This document shows positions 11,886 through 22,985 of a stretch of 64,000 nucleotides of DNA, piece by piece. The DNA comes from Taeniopygia guttata (taxonomy: Eukaryota; Chordata; Aves; Passeriformes; Estrildidae). A program made the position numbers and the translations under genes. The DNA lies in the NCBI RefSeq assembly GCF_048771995.1, contig NC_133026.1, positions 150,311,001-150,375,000 on the forward strand, read 5' to 3'. How positions within the stretch are numbered: position 1 is the stretch's first letter; each line of letters begins with the position of its first letter. A model generated the notes under the pieces. It saw nothing but the letters and a program-made list of their open reading frames with translations, was not told where the DNA came from and ran no database searches.

Positions 11886-12019
11886 TGACCACGGGACATT
11901 CCCCCATCACTCTGAGGACTTTCGGGGTCAAATTTTAAAATCCCAGACTCCCCCACCCTGATCCAAATTCCCCTGTCTGCTCCAAGGCTCCTCCCCCTCC
12001 ACAAATTCCCTGAACCTCT

Positions 12020-12210
12020 TCCAACTGCTCGGCAATAAAAAGTGCATTATTAACACCCCTCTGTCTCCGCTGCCTCGCTCTCTCCGACGGGCAATGAAAC
12101 CTCCCTGAATTATCCTCGGCGTGCCTGCGATTTAATTACATTTAAAGTCAATCAAGAGCCTCTGGAGCTGAGTGGCAGTTAAAAGGTTGGAGGGGAAGGG
12201 TGGGAGGAGA
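12020..12210. promoter_or_regulatory. Candidate conserved non-coding element
   Basis: Contains CGGCAATAAAAAGTGCATTATTAAC, CGACGGGCAATGAAACC, TGAATTATCCTCGGCG, GCGATTTAATTACATTTAAAG and CAATCAAGAGCC. TAAT cores and CpGs are interleaved as in developmental enhancers. No CR1 or simple repeat. It lies about 42 kb from the MAFA start on the 3' side. Confidence 0.42.
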
Positions 12211-12449
12211 GGATGGGACAAAGCCTCCCGGAGCTTATACGCTCCAGAGGCATCTCCCGCAAAATCATCGGCATCCATCTCTTTTCTCTCCCTCCTCCCA
12301 TTCCCTCTCCCTCCTCCCCACCTTCCTGAGCTTCCTGGGGAGCTGCCCCACAGCAAAGTCCCATAGGGAATTAGGGAGGGATGTCTGGAAAAGGATGGGG
12401 GGGGATAAAGCAGAGCTTTCCCTGTTCTCCGCCTTCCCTGCGCCCTGCC

Positions 12450-12550
12450 ACCTCCACCGCCGTGTCATTGAGGGATGGCACGCGCCTCGGTTTTAATTAG
12501 ACGGCGGTAATTGCCTCGGTGCAGGATAACATTGTTCCCGCTGGTGGGAA
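12450..12550. promoter_or_regulatory. Candidate conserved non-coding element, short
   Basis: About 100 bp with CCGCCGTGTCATTGAGG, CTCGGTTTTAATTAGACGGCGG, TAATTGCCTCGG and GATAACATTGTTCCCGC. It has two TAATT sites, a SOX-type ACATTGTT and many CpGs. It may form one unit with the block ending at 12210, separated by a pyrimidine-rich spacer. Confidence 0.38.
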
Positions 12551-13400
12551 GCCAGAGGGGCTTCAGGCTTGGCTGCCCCCAGGAACCGGGGGAGGGAGGC
12601 TTTCCTTGGATGCTGCTCTGGGGGTGGAGGACCTGGACTGAGTGATGAGATAAATTCATTGCTCCCAAAGGACAAGAGCTTAACCCTTGCACCCCCGCAC
12701 CTCAAGTGAGCCTGGATGTGTCCAAAAACAGGAGGGGAGAGGCTCCAGCTTTGAGACATGGGCAAGGATGGCATCTGCCCTGGGTGCCCTGGGGCTCTGC
12801 TGTGGCTCCCCACTGTGTGTCCCTTGATGGGGGGGCTCAGAGCGCCCCAGGGAGAAAAACAGGGAGCAGAAACCAAAGCAATATTCCCACAAAGTGTCAG
12901 CAGATGGGAATGCAAGGATGGTCCCAGGTCTTTCAGCCTGGGTGTTCCAAAACACAGCAAGGTCCCCTGGGACAGGACAGAGCATTGCTATGGAGCCCAG
13001 AGTGTTCCCATGCTTTGCCAAAAGGACCTCTAACACAGGAAAAACAATGCCTTTGGAGCCCCAGCCTCACCCCTGCTCCCTGGCCTCCTAATCCTGGTGG
13101 GCAATCCCCATCCTGATCCCTGGAAACACACAGGTGGAGCCCTGGAGGGTGACATTTGGTGCCGTGGTGGCATCATCCACTGCTGGAGAGATCACCCTGG
13201 CCTCTGCCAGCCCCTGTGTCCTCAAGCCACCAGGGTCTGGAGCAGACAGGTAGAAAAGGGTGCCCAACCTTATGCCGACAATTAGGGACAGTGACTGAAT
13301 ATTCCATGCCATGATCTTGCTTAGTATTAAAATCCAGAGGATCCACTGCACCTCAACGCATTCCTGGGTGCATTTCCTCCCAGGAGGCCCCCCCCGGCAG
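12551..13400. other. Gene-free stretch
   Basis: G+C-moderate unique sequence. No exon, RNA gene or CR1 seen. Confidence 0.4.
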
Positions 13401-13407
13401 CAGATTG

Positions 13408-13434
13408 GAGCTGACTCAGGAGCTGACTCAGGAG
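13408..13434 (+). promoter_or_regulatory. Tandem TRE/MARE-like sites
   Basis: Two copies of AGCTGACTCAGGA occur 12 bp apart (13409-13421 and 13421-13433). Each matches the T-MARE consensus TGCTGACTCAGCA at 11 of 13 positions and contains a perfect AP-1 core TGACTCA. The spacing is close to one helical turn. The window encodes a large Maf protein, so autoregulation is a tempting idea, but a short tandem duplication by slippage explains the sequence equally well. Confidence 0.4.
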
Positions 13435-13519
13435 CTGCCCTGTGCCCTGAGCGCAGGGGGGCTCTCTGAAACAAGTGCTTGGAAAACTCCCACAAAGGCT
13501 GGGTGTGGTCAAACATCCC

Positions 13520-13680
13520 CTCCACTGCTCCGGCAGCTGGGATAAATATTTATGAGGGATGTCAGGGTTGTGTTTCAGGCCTCACGCCAAACACAAACCA
13601 CTAGGGGTTAGCAAGAAACTGCCCCCTTTGGCAAATTATTGGATAAGTGTCCATTACAGGGTCTGACTCCTTCCTCCCAG
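13520..13680. promoter_or_regulatory. Candidate conserved non-coding element
   Basis: Unique block with GATAAATATTTATGAGGG (a palindromic AAATATTT core), CACGCCAAACACAAACC, GGGGTTAGC, CAAATTATTGGATAAGTG and CATTACAGGG. Forkhead-like AAACA words and AT cores are present. No coding frame is convincing. Inference from composition. Confidence 0.33.
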
Positions 13681-13990
13681 GCAGCTGGGAGGGGATGCTC
13701 TCAGAGACAGGATATTGGATGAGCTCGTGGCATCCCCACGTTCCTTGATGATTGCTCATAAAATCAGTCATCCCTTAAAAAACAGCCCTCCCTTGTCAAT
13801 ATTTAACTGCAGGCTCCGAGGGGGAGAGGCCGTGCGCTGCTTCCTGCTGCTTCCAGCGCCTGCTGAGCAGGTTGTGGGTTTGGGTATTGCTGTCCCAGCC
13901 TGGTCAGGATCTCCCCCACCAGCTCCAAAGCTGCCTGTGGTGTGGCTGTGGTCACTGCTGGCTCATGGCAGATGTTGGAGTGATCAGTCC

Positions 13991-14485
13991 GATCACAGAA
14001 TCATGGAATGGCTCAGGCTGGAAGGGACCACAATGGGGTCATCTGGTGCCACCTCCCTGTTCCAGCAGGGTCATCCCAGAGCCATGGATTGTGCCCGGAG
14101 GGTTCTGGAATATCTCCCCTGAGGGAGACTCCACACCCTCTCTGATCTCAGTTCAGGGCTTGGTCACTGCACAGGGAAGAAGTTCTGCCTCATGTCCAGG
14201 TGGAACTTCCTGGGATCAGTTCCTGCCTGTTCCTCTTGTGCCTGGGCCATGCTCGGAGCCCTCCCTGCAGACAGGGACACACAGGGATGAGCTCCCCTCT
14301 CAGCTGTGTCTCCTCTTGAGGCTGAACAGCCCCAGCTCCCTCAGCCTTTCCTTGGCAGAGATGATCCAGTCCCTTCATCATCCTCGTTGTCCTCCTCTGG
14401 ACCTGCTCCAGGAGCTCCATGTCCCTCCTGTCCTGAGGAGCCCAGAACTGGACAGATGTGCCTCACCAGGGCTGAGGAGATGCTA
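13991..14485 (-). mobile_element. CR1 LINE, 5'-truncated
   Basis: A well-preserved antisense copy. It starts GATCACAGAATCATGGAATGG and GGCTGGAAGGGACC. It continues through the 3' region to TTGAGGCTGAACAGCCCCAG, CTCAGCCTTTCCT, CCTCCTCTGGACCTGCTCCAG and AGCTCCATGTCCCTCCTGTC. Its preservation of the terminal ACAGAATCATGGAATGG suggests a younger copy than most here. A long plus-strand frame across it is an artefact. Confidence 0.92.
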
Positions 14486-15534
14486 CGGCAGCGCAGCTGG
14501 ATGGTGTGAGCTGCTCAATGCCACTGTGATTTGGGGACATCAGGTGAGAGGACAGCTGTGTGGGCAGGATGCCCTGGAATAACATCTCCCACTCCAGAAC
14601 CTGGTTTGGACCCTGGACACAGCCTGGGTCTCCTCAGGACAATCAGAATCCAACAGGACTGGGGCCAGGACTTGGATGTCTATTAGCTGAGCTCCAGCAA
14701 GGAGTAGGAGAAGGGAAGGTGATGAAGTTTAGTCTTTTTTGTTCATAATGGAAGAACCAAATTCAGGTAAGGATAAGATGGAATACTGAGTTCATTGGCA
14801 CTAGGGATGAGGGAATCAAGACCAAATGAGGAATGAGCAGGAGAAACCCACCCTGTGCTTAGGAGATTGATTCAGCCTCAGAAAGCCCCATCCTGGCAGG
14901 AGAGGGAGAAGTGGGGAGGGAGATTTCACTGGCAAAATATCCCATGGGCAAAATATCCCATGGACATGAATCCATGGCTGATACTAGCTTCGGTCAGAGA
15001 CAGTACAAGGTGTCCTAAAAGGATCTCATGGGGACAAAGAGGGAGATGAGGGACATTCCCAGTTTTGATCCTAGCATGCTAATGAAGCTAAACCTCTGGC
15101 ACAAGGAATCAGCATGGAAATTCCTCCAAAATCGCTGCATGGTGGTGTGGGAAGGAAACAGAGCCAGTGGAATTCCAGGCTTGAAGGTCTGCTCTGTTCA
15201 TACTTCTGTCTGATAAAACCATGGCCCCGGAGATCTTTCCTATGGATTTAAATGTCTTTCCTTAGTAGAAAGCAGCGGGTCATAAAGTCAGATGTAAATA
15301 TACATCCATAAAATTCATTTGCAACAGTTACAGAAGTGATGACCTGGCACTTTCCTGTCTCTGCCTGTCAAAACTTCCTGTGCAGCACCGAGAGGATGGA
15401 TTGGAGATGGTTTGATGGATGTATGGATGGGTGAATGGAAAAACTCTCCAGAAATGGATGGAGATGGGATCAATGAGTTCCAAATCCCACCCCGACTCCT
15501 GTCAGTGCATTTCAGTTCTCAGATCTGAAATGTT
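14486..15534. other. Gene-free stretch
   Basis: No exon or CR1. About 15230-15400 is AT-rich unique sequence with GTCATAAAGTCAGATG, GTAAATATACATCC and CATTTGCAACAG; it could be a weak conserved element. GGATGGATG-like words near 15410-15430 are an incipient tetranucleotide repeat. Confidence 0.38.
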
Positions 15535-15758
15535 TAGGCTCCATAAAGCTTTCCTGCTCGGAAAGGGTAGAAAAACACTGGAACAATTCCAGGGGGGTGG
15601 ATGTCCCGTCCCTGGAAAAATTCAGAGTCAGTTTGGACGGGGCTCTGAGCAACCTGATCTGGTTGAAGGTCTCCTCGTTATTTGCAAGGTGGTTGAACCA
15701 GATAGCCTTTAAAGTTCTTCTGTAATGCAAATTATTCCAGGATTTTAGGACTCTATCC
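15535..15758 (+). mobile_element. CR1 fragment, diverged
   Basis: Sense-strand remnant: GGTAGAAAAACACTGGAACA, CCGTCCCTGGAAAAATTC, CAGTTTGGACGGGGCTCTGAGC, AACCTGATCTGGTTGAAGG, then AGCCTTTAAAGTTCTTCTGTAATGC and ATTATTCCAGGATTTTAGG. Divergence is high, so this is one of the older copies. Confidence 0.8.
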
Positions 15759-17374
15759 CCATTCTGATATGTGGAGCAACAGGATAGGAGTAAGCAAAGC
15801 TCAGGAACTGATCTTTCTTGGAATGGAGAAGAATTTCCATTTCCAAATGATGGTTCTATAAAATTCCTCTTGTGCAAACCCTAATTCTAACCCAAAGAGA
15901 CTCAATATACCTGGAAATGATCTCTGATTCTCCAGTTCCTCTATTCCCAGTGCAGGGACACAAAACCACCATGATGGAAAACCAAGAAGAGAAAGATACC
16001 CAGGGATGGGTGACAGTCCCATCCATGACTAACTGCTCATTCCTTGGATTCCTACACTGAGCTGATGCTGCATCTCACCAAGCCAAACATCAGTTTTCAT
16101 TTCCCAAATTAAGCTGGACCAGGCTATGGAGGGCTAAAGCTGGATTCATCCTCAGGGTAGTCTGGAGAGCACATCCATGAATGTGGTGGGGAAAGGGATA
16201 GGAGCTCTTCCTCTCCGTGCAGAACAGGAATCTCTTGGAAATCTCCCTCAGTGATCTCCCGAGCCCAACTCCACTGGAATAACTGCAGAGGGGACAGAGA
16301 TGGGAAAAGGAGAGGGAGGCAAAAGACACAGGTGACAGGGCTCTGGGAATGCATCCCACAAATCCCACACATCCAGATCACCCGTGGTGCACCAAGGAAG
16401 TGTCATGTGAGAGGAAAGGGACACTTGTCCCCTGATGGCACTTCCATCTCATCCCCACTTCCTGCTCTTCAAGCCACCAATTACCCAAATTAAGTTTGGT
16501 CCCATCCCAGGAGAATTTTTTGCCAGCTTAGATTATTCCCAGAGCTTTTCTGTTGACATTTATCCAACACCTTGTCCCAAAGCGTTTTGCAGGGATTGGA
16601 TCTAGGTGTCTATCCCTGGAAATTCCAGCTTTTCCAGCAGCCCACAGCAACAGAGCAGACCCAAACAGGCAATAAAACCCAGAAACTATTAAAAAAAACT
16701 TCCCAAATATAAGTTTTGGGGCAGAATGATGCTAAATCTATGTGTATCCATGCTTTCCTTGCTTTATCCAACAGCTTGGGATTAAGCCGCTGATTCCCAG
16801 GTGTTCTTGCAGCTGCTGTTTGTAAAACAGGGATGTTCCTTGGGAAAGATGGGAAGAAGGAAGGGCTGTGCAGGGTAGGGATGTTCTCCCTATCCCAGAG
16901 GAGCTGGGCATGAATCCTTCCAGCACTTCCAAAGCTCTGCCAAGCCTCTGGCATGGAGCTGCATGTGCCTGCAGCAGTAATACAGTAAGTGCTCTTCCAT
17001 GTAGCGTTCCTTTGGTTTTCCAGGATCCGAGGGGACTCTGGCACACAGCATTTCTCTCCAGCAGTTATTGATCCCCAGCTCTATAAAAATGATTACGCTT
17101 GACCCAAGGCTGCACTCGCCTCAGCTGGAGAGCAGGAAGAGCCAAGCTGTGGAGGGAGGAAAGGAAATTCCACAGGGTGTTGGAAGGATAAAAGCCGGAA
17201 GTTTCTTCCCTTTGGGCACGATGGAAATGCGAAAACGTTCACCTAATGGAGCCACTCAGTTGTTGTGGGAGCACAGGGATGTGAGCTGAGGTTTTAAAGC
17301 AGTTTTGGCCAAAGGTAGCACCTTTTAGGCAGTTCATAAACTTCCAGCAATTTAGATTACAATGGAGTTGGACA
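15759..17374. other. Gene-free stretch
   Basis: No gene recognised. The sequence is unique, with no strong composition change. Frames on both strands of 16600-17050 are open but share no feature of real exons. Confidence 0.38.
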
Positions 17375-17470
17375 TTGGGATTGTTTGGGTTGTCCTGTGC
17401 AAGGCCAGGAGCTGGACTCAATGATCATTGTGAGACCCTCCTGGTTCAGGAGATTCTGTGATTTTGTGCT
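17375..17470 (+). mobile_element. CR1 3' end, distinct subfamily
   Basis: The sequence TTGTCCTGTGCAAGGCCAGG, AGCTGGACTCAATGATCATTGTG, then GAGATTCTGTGATTTTGTG is the end of a CR1 subfamily that uses 'ATGATCNTTGTGGGTCCC...ATTCTGTGATTCTGTG'. It differs from the 'GATGATCTTTAAGG' type seen in most other copies here. Confidence 0.78.
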
Positions 17471-17665
17471 ATGAGTTCAGGATGTGAATGTGGGAGGATG
17501 GAGACGTGGCTGGTGGTGGCCCTGGAGAAGCTTTGATATCGTAATGATTGCTCCCTATTCCATGATTTTCTGCGATGAATTCAGGATGTGAATGTGGGAG
17601 GATGGAGACGTGGCTGGTGGTGGCCCCGGAGAATCTTTGGGATTGTAACAATAGCTTCCCACCAG
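17458..17665 (+). repeat. 104-bp tandem duplication at a CR1 tail
   Basis: Two direct copies with a 104-bp period: TGATTTTGTGCTATGAG at 17459 matches TGATTTTCTGCGATGAA at 17563. Both are followed by TTCAGGATGTGAATGTGGGA, GGATGGAGACGTGGCTGGTG and GTGGCCC[TC]GGAGAA. The first copy overlaps the CR1 tail ending near 17470, so the duplicated unit carries a piece of that tail. The copies are very similar in the first 65 bases and diverge after. Confidence 0.85.
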
Positions 17666-17713
17666 CACTAAAAACCTGGGAAGAATGAGGGAGAAGAAAC
17701 AGGAATCATCATG

Positions 17714-17790
17714 GAAATCACAGAATCGTTTTAGGCTGGAAAAGACCTCCAAGATCACCAAGTCCAACCATGAATCCATAGGTGGCAAGG
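17714..17790 (-). mobile_element. CR1 3' terminal fragment
   Basis: Antisense end of CR1: AAATCACAGAATCGTTTTAGG, CTGGAAAAGACCTCCAAGATC, ACCAAGTCCAACCATGAATCC. The element is lost beyond this. Confidence 0.85.
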
Positions 17791-19551
17791 CCAGAATAGC
17801 AGCCAGACAGCCCAACCCAAGTGTCCCTCCTTGCGAGGACTCCTTGGGATTGGGAATGCTTGAGATCATTGGGACAATGTGGAAGGGCAGAGGAGCTGGG
17901 ACATAACAGCAGGAAAGCACTGTGGAATCCATGGAATTCCACTGCAGAATCCATGGAATTGTTGTGAGAGGTGCTGTCTCTCTCTCCCCTACTCCTTTCA
18001 AGCTCAGCCTTGGGATGATGATCCCAGTTTCCATCAAACCCTTCTGCAGGACTTTCCTTTGGAGAACAGTCCATGCACTAAACATCAGAGCCCAGATGAA
18101 GACGCCTCTGGAAAATATGGAAGCAGACATTCTCACAGCCAATTTATGTCCACAGACCTATCCTTGGAGTCACAATCCTTTATCCTAAACTAGCACAAGG
18201 TCTGGATGTAAGGCTTCGAGCCAGGAATTTCCACCAGAAGCCAACAATGAGGGAAAACAAGCCATGGATCAACTTAAGGATTCACGACTGGATTTAATCT
18301 TGTGGATGGAGATCCATGGAGATCCAACACAAGACCATGTGCTGTGCCCAAGAACATGGATCTCTCTCTGCTGAAAAAAGTCAGAAGCCTGGCTTGCAAA
18401 GCATGGAAGATGCTCAGGCAGCTGGGACTATGGATAAAATCTCTGGCACCACTGCTGGATGGGGCTGTTCCCAAAAGGGATTTTGGAGCTGTCCCAAGAC
18501 GCCACGTGGATGGAGCCACTGGGATTTGGGATGCGAGGCAGTTTGACAGCACCGAAATGGGCTGGATCATGTGCTTGGCACCAGGATCTGGGAGCTGCTG
18601 ATAGGGGCTGGGAATAGAAAAGCAGCAGTGGGGATGGATTCATCCCATCCAGGGAAAAATGAAGGGTGAGAGGGTGTGGAGGGACCTGGAAGTCAGCTAG
18701 AAGAGGGTGAGGTATAGATATCTTGAGTCCCTATTTTTCTTCTCACCTGCCCCAAATCAACCCTCAAAGAGTAGAGACGACACCTTGGGTCCAGCACCCT
18801 GATCCCACGGATCCATCCCAGGCTGCTAGTTTGACTAGGAAAAGGAAGGACTCTGTGAGGCTCCTCTCTCTCCATTAGCTGGCTTCTCCTGCCTGGATAC
18901 TACCCTGGAGCAGGAAAAAACTCCTTCAAATAGAAACTAATCCTTTTGCAAAGGGCCCTGAATTAGGACCTGAAGAAAGAACCTGGCTCAGAAGTCTGTC
19001 CCTTGCCTGGAGCTCCCGAGAAAAAGAGGGGAACAGAGGGATATCACGGAAGCTGATGTTCTGCACTTCTTGGTGCGCCGAGTTGGGGAGTGCTTTGCTT
19101 CCAGCACAGGCGGGTTATCAAGGGATTTGCTGCTGTTGCAAAACTTCTGCATGGATTGGGAGGGGGAGGGAAAGGTTTTCCAGCAGTCAGCAGAGCACGA
19201 TTTAGCATCTGCAGAGGCGAAAATGACCCTTGTGATTCCACTTCCTTCAGGAGACCTGGATTTTAGATTTCTCTGCTGGAGAGAGATGCTGCTCAGGTGG
19301 AGGGTGATGTGGGAACACAAAGGACCAGTGAGGGGACAGGGAAAAGTCATTATTCCAGAGGGAATTGCAGCTATAATTAACAGCCTACGCAGAATCCCAG
19401 CCTGAGGATGGGATGACAGGGACACTCCTGCAGAAGGAGCCAGGAGTGATTCATTTGGTTCTTTGTTTAACACTGCTGAAATCTTGAATTGTCTGGATGT
19501 TCATAAAACAAGAAAATGGGAAGATTTTGGGGTGACCTAATTGCAGCTTTC
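17791..19551. other. Gene-free stretch
   Basis: No gene or repeat family recognised in unique sequence of average composition. The imperfect duplication CCATGGAATTCCACTGCAGAATCC / CCATGGAATTG near 17930-17960 is minor. Confidence 0.38.
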
Positions 19552-19848
19552 TAGTACCTGAAGGAATCTACAAAAAGATGTAAAGGAACCATTTACAAGG
19601 GCCTGGAGTGACAGGAAAAGAGAGAACGGCTTCAAACTGTCAGAAAGTAAGTTTAGATTGGATATCAGGAAAAAAATCCTGCATGCTGTGGCTGCTCCTG
19701 GATCCCTGGAAGTGCTCAAGGCCAGGTTGGACAGGGCTTGGAGCAACCTGGGATAGTGGCAGGTGTCCCTGCAGAGGGAAATGTCAGAGGGATGGAACAA
19801 GATGATCTTTAAGGTTCCTTCCAACCCAAATCATTCCATGATTTCTTG
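19552..19848 (+). mobile_element. CR1 LINE, 5'-truncated
   Basis: Sense copy: GGGCCTGGAGTGACAGGA, GGCTTCAAACTGTCAGAAAG, TTTAGATTGGATATCAGG, GGAAGTGCTCAAGGCCAGG, TTGGACAGGGCTTGGAGCAA, then GATGATCTTTAAGGTTCC and CCAACCCAAATCATTCCATGAT. The element is missing everything 5' of the untranslated part. Confidence 0.9.
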
Positions 19849-19867
19849 AATTATTTAAGTGAAGATG

Positions 19868-19945
19868 AGAGTGTTTGGGGTTTGGAATTATATGGACTTT
19901 AAAGGTCCCTTCCAACCCAAACAATTCCATTATTATGATTCTACA
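19868..19945 (+). mobile_element. CR1 3' terminal fragment
   Basis: A second sense CR1 end lies just 3' of the previous copy: TATGGACTTTAAAGGTCCC, TTCCAACCCAAACAATTCCA, then TTATTATGATTCTAC. It may be an independent insertion or a partial duplication of the copy ending at 19848. Confidence 0.75.
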
Positions 19946-20794
19946 GAAACTTTGGACTTACCTCATGGAGGAGGGACCACTTGAGGAATGCCAGCTGGGA
20001 GAAAAACAGGAAATGGGATGAGGATAAAAACCTTTGGAGTGACAAGAAAGGCCTTGGCAGAGAAACATCAGTACTTCTGATGGACCCTGTTGAACACAGG
20101 CAAGTCAGGGATGGTGGGAGAAGAAAACAGCAAAAGGAGGAACCTTTGGGTCTTATTTTCAGGGAATGGTAAAGAACAGAATAGGATCCCAGAAAGGCTT
20201 TGTGGGGAAATTTGTGGGATTTTGCAGGGAAACCCAGGCTCCAAATCTAACATGTGCCTGACCTCAGGAGTAAAGCTGCTCCAAACTGTCCTCCAGACCC
20301 CTGCACATTGATCAAGCCATACAAAAACCCTTTTGGTCCTTTCCCAGCGCTGGAGAGGGGAGGTGTCCATCCTTCCTGACCTGCTTGGCAGCTGCATCTC
20401 GGCCAGGGCCCCCTGGGGTACAGGGAGCTGGTTCTCAAATGTCCCCTGCCTGTCCCCCAGCTGTTCCTGCCCTCCTGAGGGCACCTCACACGGGGACTGC
20501 TTGGCTCCCTCGCCCCGAGGGCAGCGCCAGGTCCCCGGGGTGCTGTTAGAAGACACCTTGGCTGGCACCCAGGGCTGACACCTGATGCATCCCCACCTCC
20601 TGCTGGGACCTCAGCCCCCACCCACGGGCTTCCCCCAGGGTTACCAGTGGGAGATCCACCAGAGCACTGAGTTATCCCAAAGGAAGCACCCCAACCACGA
20701 GGCACTCGCATTATTCCCACCATTCCTGCACCTCCATAATGAAGTTTTGCATCCCCAGGGTGGAGAAGGGTGAAGGTTTCAAGGTACAGTTTTA
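19946..20794. other. Gene-free stretch
   Basis: Unique DNA, richer in G+C from about 20340 to 20640. The minus strand is open there for about 200 codons, but no domain, splice site pair or codon pattern supports a gene. Confidence 0.35.
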
Positions 20795-20855
20795 CAGCAG
20801 GAAACGTGATGGTCTTAGAGGAGTTTTCCAGCTTAAACAATTCCATGATCCGTGC
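20795..20855 (+). mobile_element. CR1 3' terminal fragment
   Basis: Very short remnant: GTGATGGTCTTAGAGGAG, TTTTCCAGCTTAAACAATTCC and ATGATCCGTG match the last bases of CR1 in sense orientation. Confidence 0.6.
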
Positions 20856-21334
20856 TGGGGCACGGAGCTATTTGGCTCGGGAAGGGCTTACGTCATGGAG
20901 AGAAGATGCCATGTCTTACCCAGGGGCCTCCCTGCTGGAAGGAGCATCTCCAAATTCCTGGAGGTACAAATTAACCGGCACAGACTGTGCTGGGAAACAT
21001 AACAAGCTATGAGCTGCAGGGATCCGCTTACACCGCCGGGACCTGGCACGGGGAAGCGTGAGGCTCCGGCAGCGGATCCCTGCTCAGGCAGGGGAGCAAA
21101 ATCTTATCAGGCTCCAAAGGAGCACAGCCAGAGGGCCCAAAACGGAGCTAAGGAGGGACAGGTGGGTCTGGGATCAGTGAAATTCCACCTGATTGGACCG
21201 TCCAGCACCAGAGGGCTGTGGGATCAGGACAATCGCTCATTTGGAAGGGATGGTTGAGTGACACTGAGGGTCACTGAAATGCTGAGAGGCAGCAAATCGG
21301 ACCTTACCACATCCCTCCATCTCTCTGCTTTCCA

Positions 21335-21500
21335 TATAATCATTATGGAATGATTTGGGTTGGAAGGGACCTCCAAAATCATCAAGTTCCACGCTCCTGC
21401 CATGGGTAGGGATACCTCCCACTAGACCAATTTGCTCCAATCTCCATCCAGCCTGGCCTTGGACACTTCCAGGGATGTAGCAGTGGGACTTTAAATGCTC
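21335..21500 (-). mobile_element. CR1 3' fragment
   Basis: Antisense copy: ATTATGGAATGATTTGGGTTG, GAAGGGACCTCCAAAATCATC, CTGCCATGGGTAGGGATACC, then CCAGCCTGGCCTTGGACACTT. It stops after the CR1 terminal 160 bp. Confidence 0.87.
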
Positions 21501-22229
21501 CCTGTCCCTTTCCCGGGCTGTTGGATCTCCCATCTCACCATTCCTACACATGCATGGCTACACCATCCCATATCCCGCATCTAGGATGCATGGACAGCCC
21601 TTGGATATCCCTCCTGTCAGAGCCTTCACACTCCAGTGCTGTAGTGCCAGGCCTGGAGTTCTGCCAGGAGTCACTGTCTCACTTTCAGGGCCTGGGACAG
21701 CCCAAACTGCCCTCAGCAAACTGGTACCAGCAGCAATTTTCCTGGCCTTTGCCTGTTCCACAGCCACTTCTCCTCTGGGAGCAAGTAGGGACCCTGAGGG
21801 AGCTTCTTGCTGCTGCTGGAAGTGCCTGGCTCTGACACTTTGTAGAGTCCAATTGTCTATTCCTTGTTATTGAACAATTCCCTTTATTTGGGCTTTTGGG
21901 CTGTCCAGGAAATCCAGTCAATAGGGATCCCAAGGCAAATGCTGGCTTTGCATCCTCTTCCTCTCCTGCCATCCCTCTGTGCCTGACAACCCCGTTGACA
22001 CCACTGGAGCCAGAAATTTGGGAGCTGGAGGAGATCTCTGGCTGTTTTGAGTGTTGTGCCTCTGGGAATGTTGCATTCCCAGGATGGGGGCTGCTTTTCC
22101 AAGGGTGATAACCACTCCCTGAGAGTTATAGGGGTTTTTCCCGTTAATCATCATTTTCTCCGCTAATCATTCCCCAAAACTTCCTGTTTCTTTCTTTCTT
22201 TCTGATTCAGGGGGAGAAGGATGTGCAGG

Positions 22230-22595
22230 GATAGGGAATGCTCTGGAGACAGGCTGGGAAGACTGGGGGGTCTCACCTGGAGAAGAAAATACATGGATCC
22301 TCTTCCAGTGCCTAAAGAGGCTCCGGATGAGCTGGAGAAGGACTTCAGACAAGGGCCTGGAGTGACAGCACAAGGGGGAATGGCTTCCCACTACCAGGGG
22401 GCAGGGATAGATGAGATATGGGGAAAAAATTCTTCCTTGTGAGCATGGTGAGGTTCTGGAATAGAATTCCCAGAGAAGCTGTGGCTGCTGCACCTCTGGA
22501 AGTGTCCAAGGCCATGTTAGATGGGTCTTGGAACAACTTGGTCCCCCCACAAGACCAGGGATATCTTCAACCAGATAAGGCTGTTCAGAGCTGAA
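22230..22595 (+). mobile_element. CR1 fragment lacking the terminus
   Basis: Sense copy: CTGGAGACAGGCTGGGAAG, TCACCTGGAGAAGAAAATAC, GTGCCTAAAGAGGCTCC, GCCTGGAGTGACAGCACAAG, GGAATGGCTTCCCACTACCAG, CCCAGAGAAGCTGTGGCTGC and GGAAGTGTCCAAGGCCATG. The final CR1 tail is absent or unrecognisable beyond about 22590. Confidence 0.87.
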
Positions 22596-22914
22596 CCCCC
22601 ATCCTAAATTCCTGGAGATAGAATGTTCTGGCCTGGGCCCAATGGAAAAGAGCAGGTGATCAAATTCCACTGCCCAGGAATGTTGTCTCCCGCTGTTGGA
22701 ATTGTCACTCTGGCTGTAGCCAGTGGCAGCCACGGAGGGGATAAAGCAGGCAAATCCCTGCCCTCATGTCATGCTGGGAAAGGTGCATGATCCCTGCTGT
22801 TATTCCCATTCCCAGCCAGTTCACCCCTCTTTACTGAGCCCACCTCAAACTGGACCGCAGGAAGACGGAATTTGGGATGTCCTTAGAGCGGCACTGTGAG
22901 GTTTTTCTTCCCAA

Positions 22915-22985
22915 AATGACACCAGCATTAAATGCATCCTTAAATGCATTTATTGCAATGCAGCATTAAACTGTTCATCCTTCAT
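22915..22985. promoter_or_regulatory. Clustered ATGCA/TTAAATGCAT motif patch
   Basis: Within 60 bases: AGCATTAAATGCATCC, TTAAATGCATTTATTGC, and AATGCAGCATTAAACTG. The words form direct and inverted repeats around ATGCAT (POU-like). It may be a short conserved element or an old local duplication; no gene context decides. Confidence 0.28.

Noticed and set aside
13872-14582. 236-codon plus-strand frame
   Set aside because: Lies on an antisense CR1 copy and has no host-gene features.
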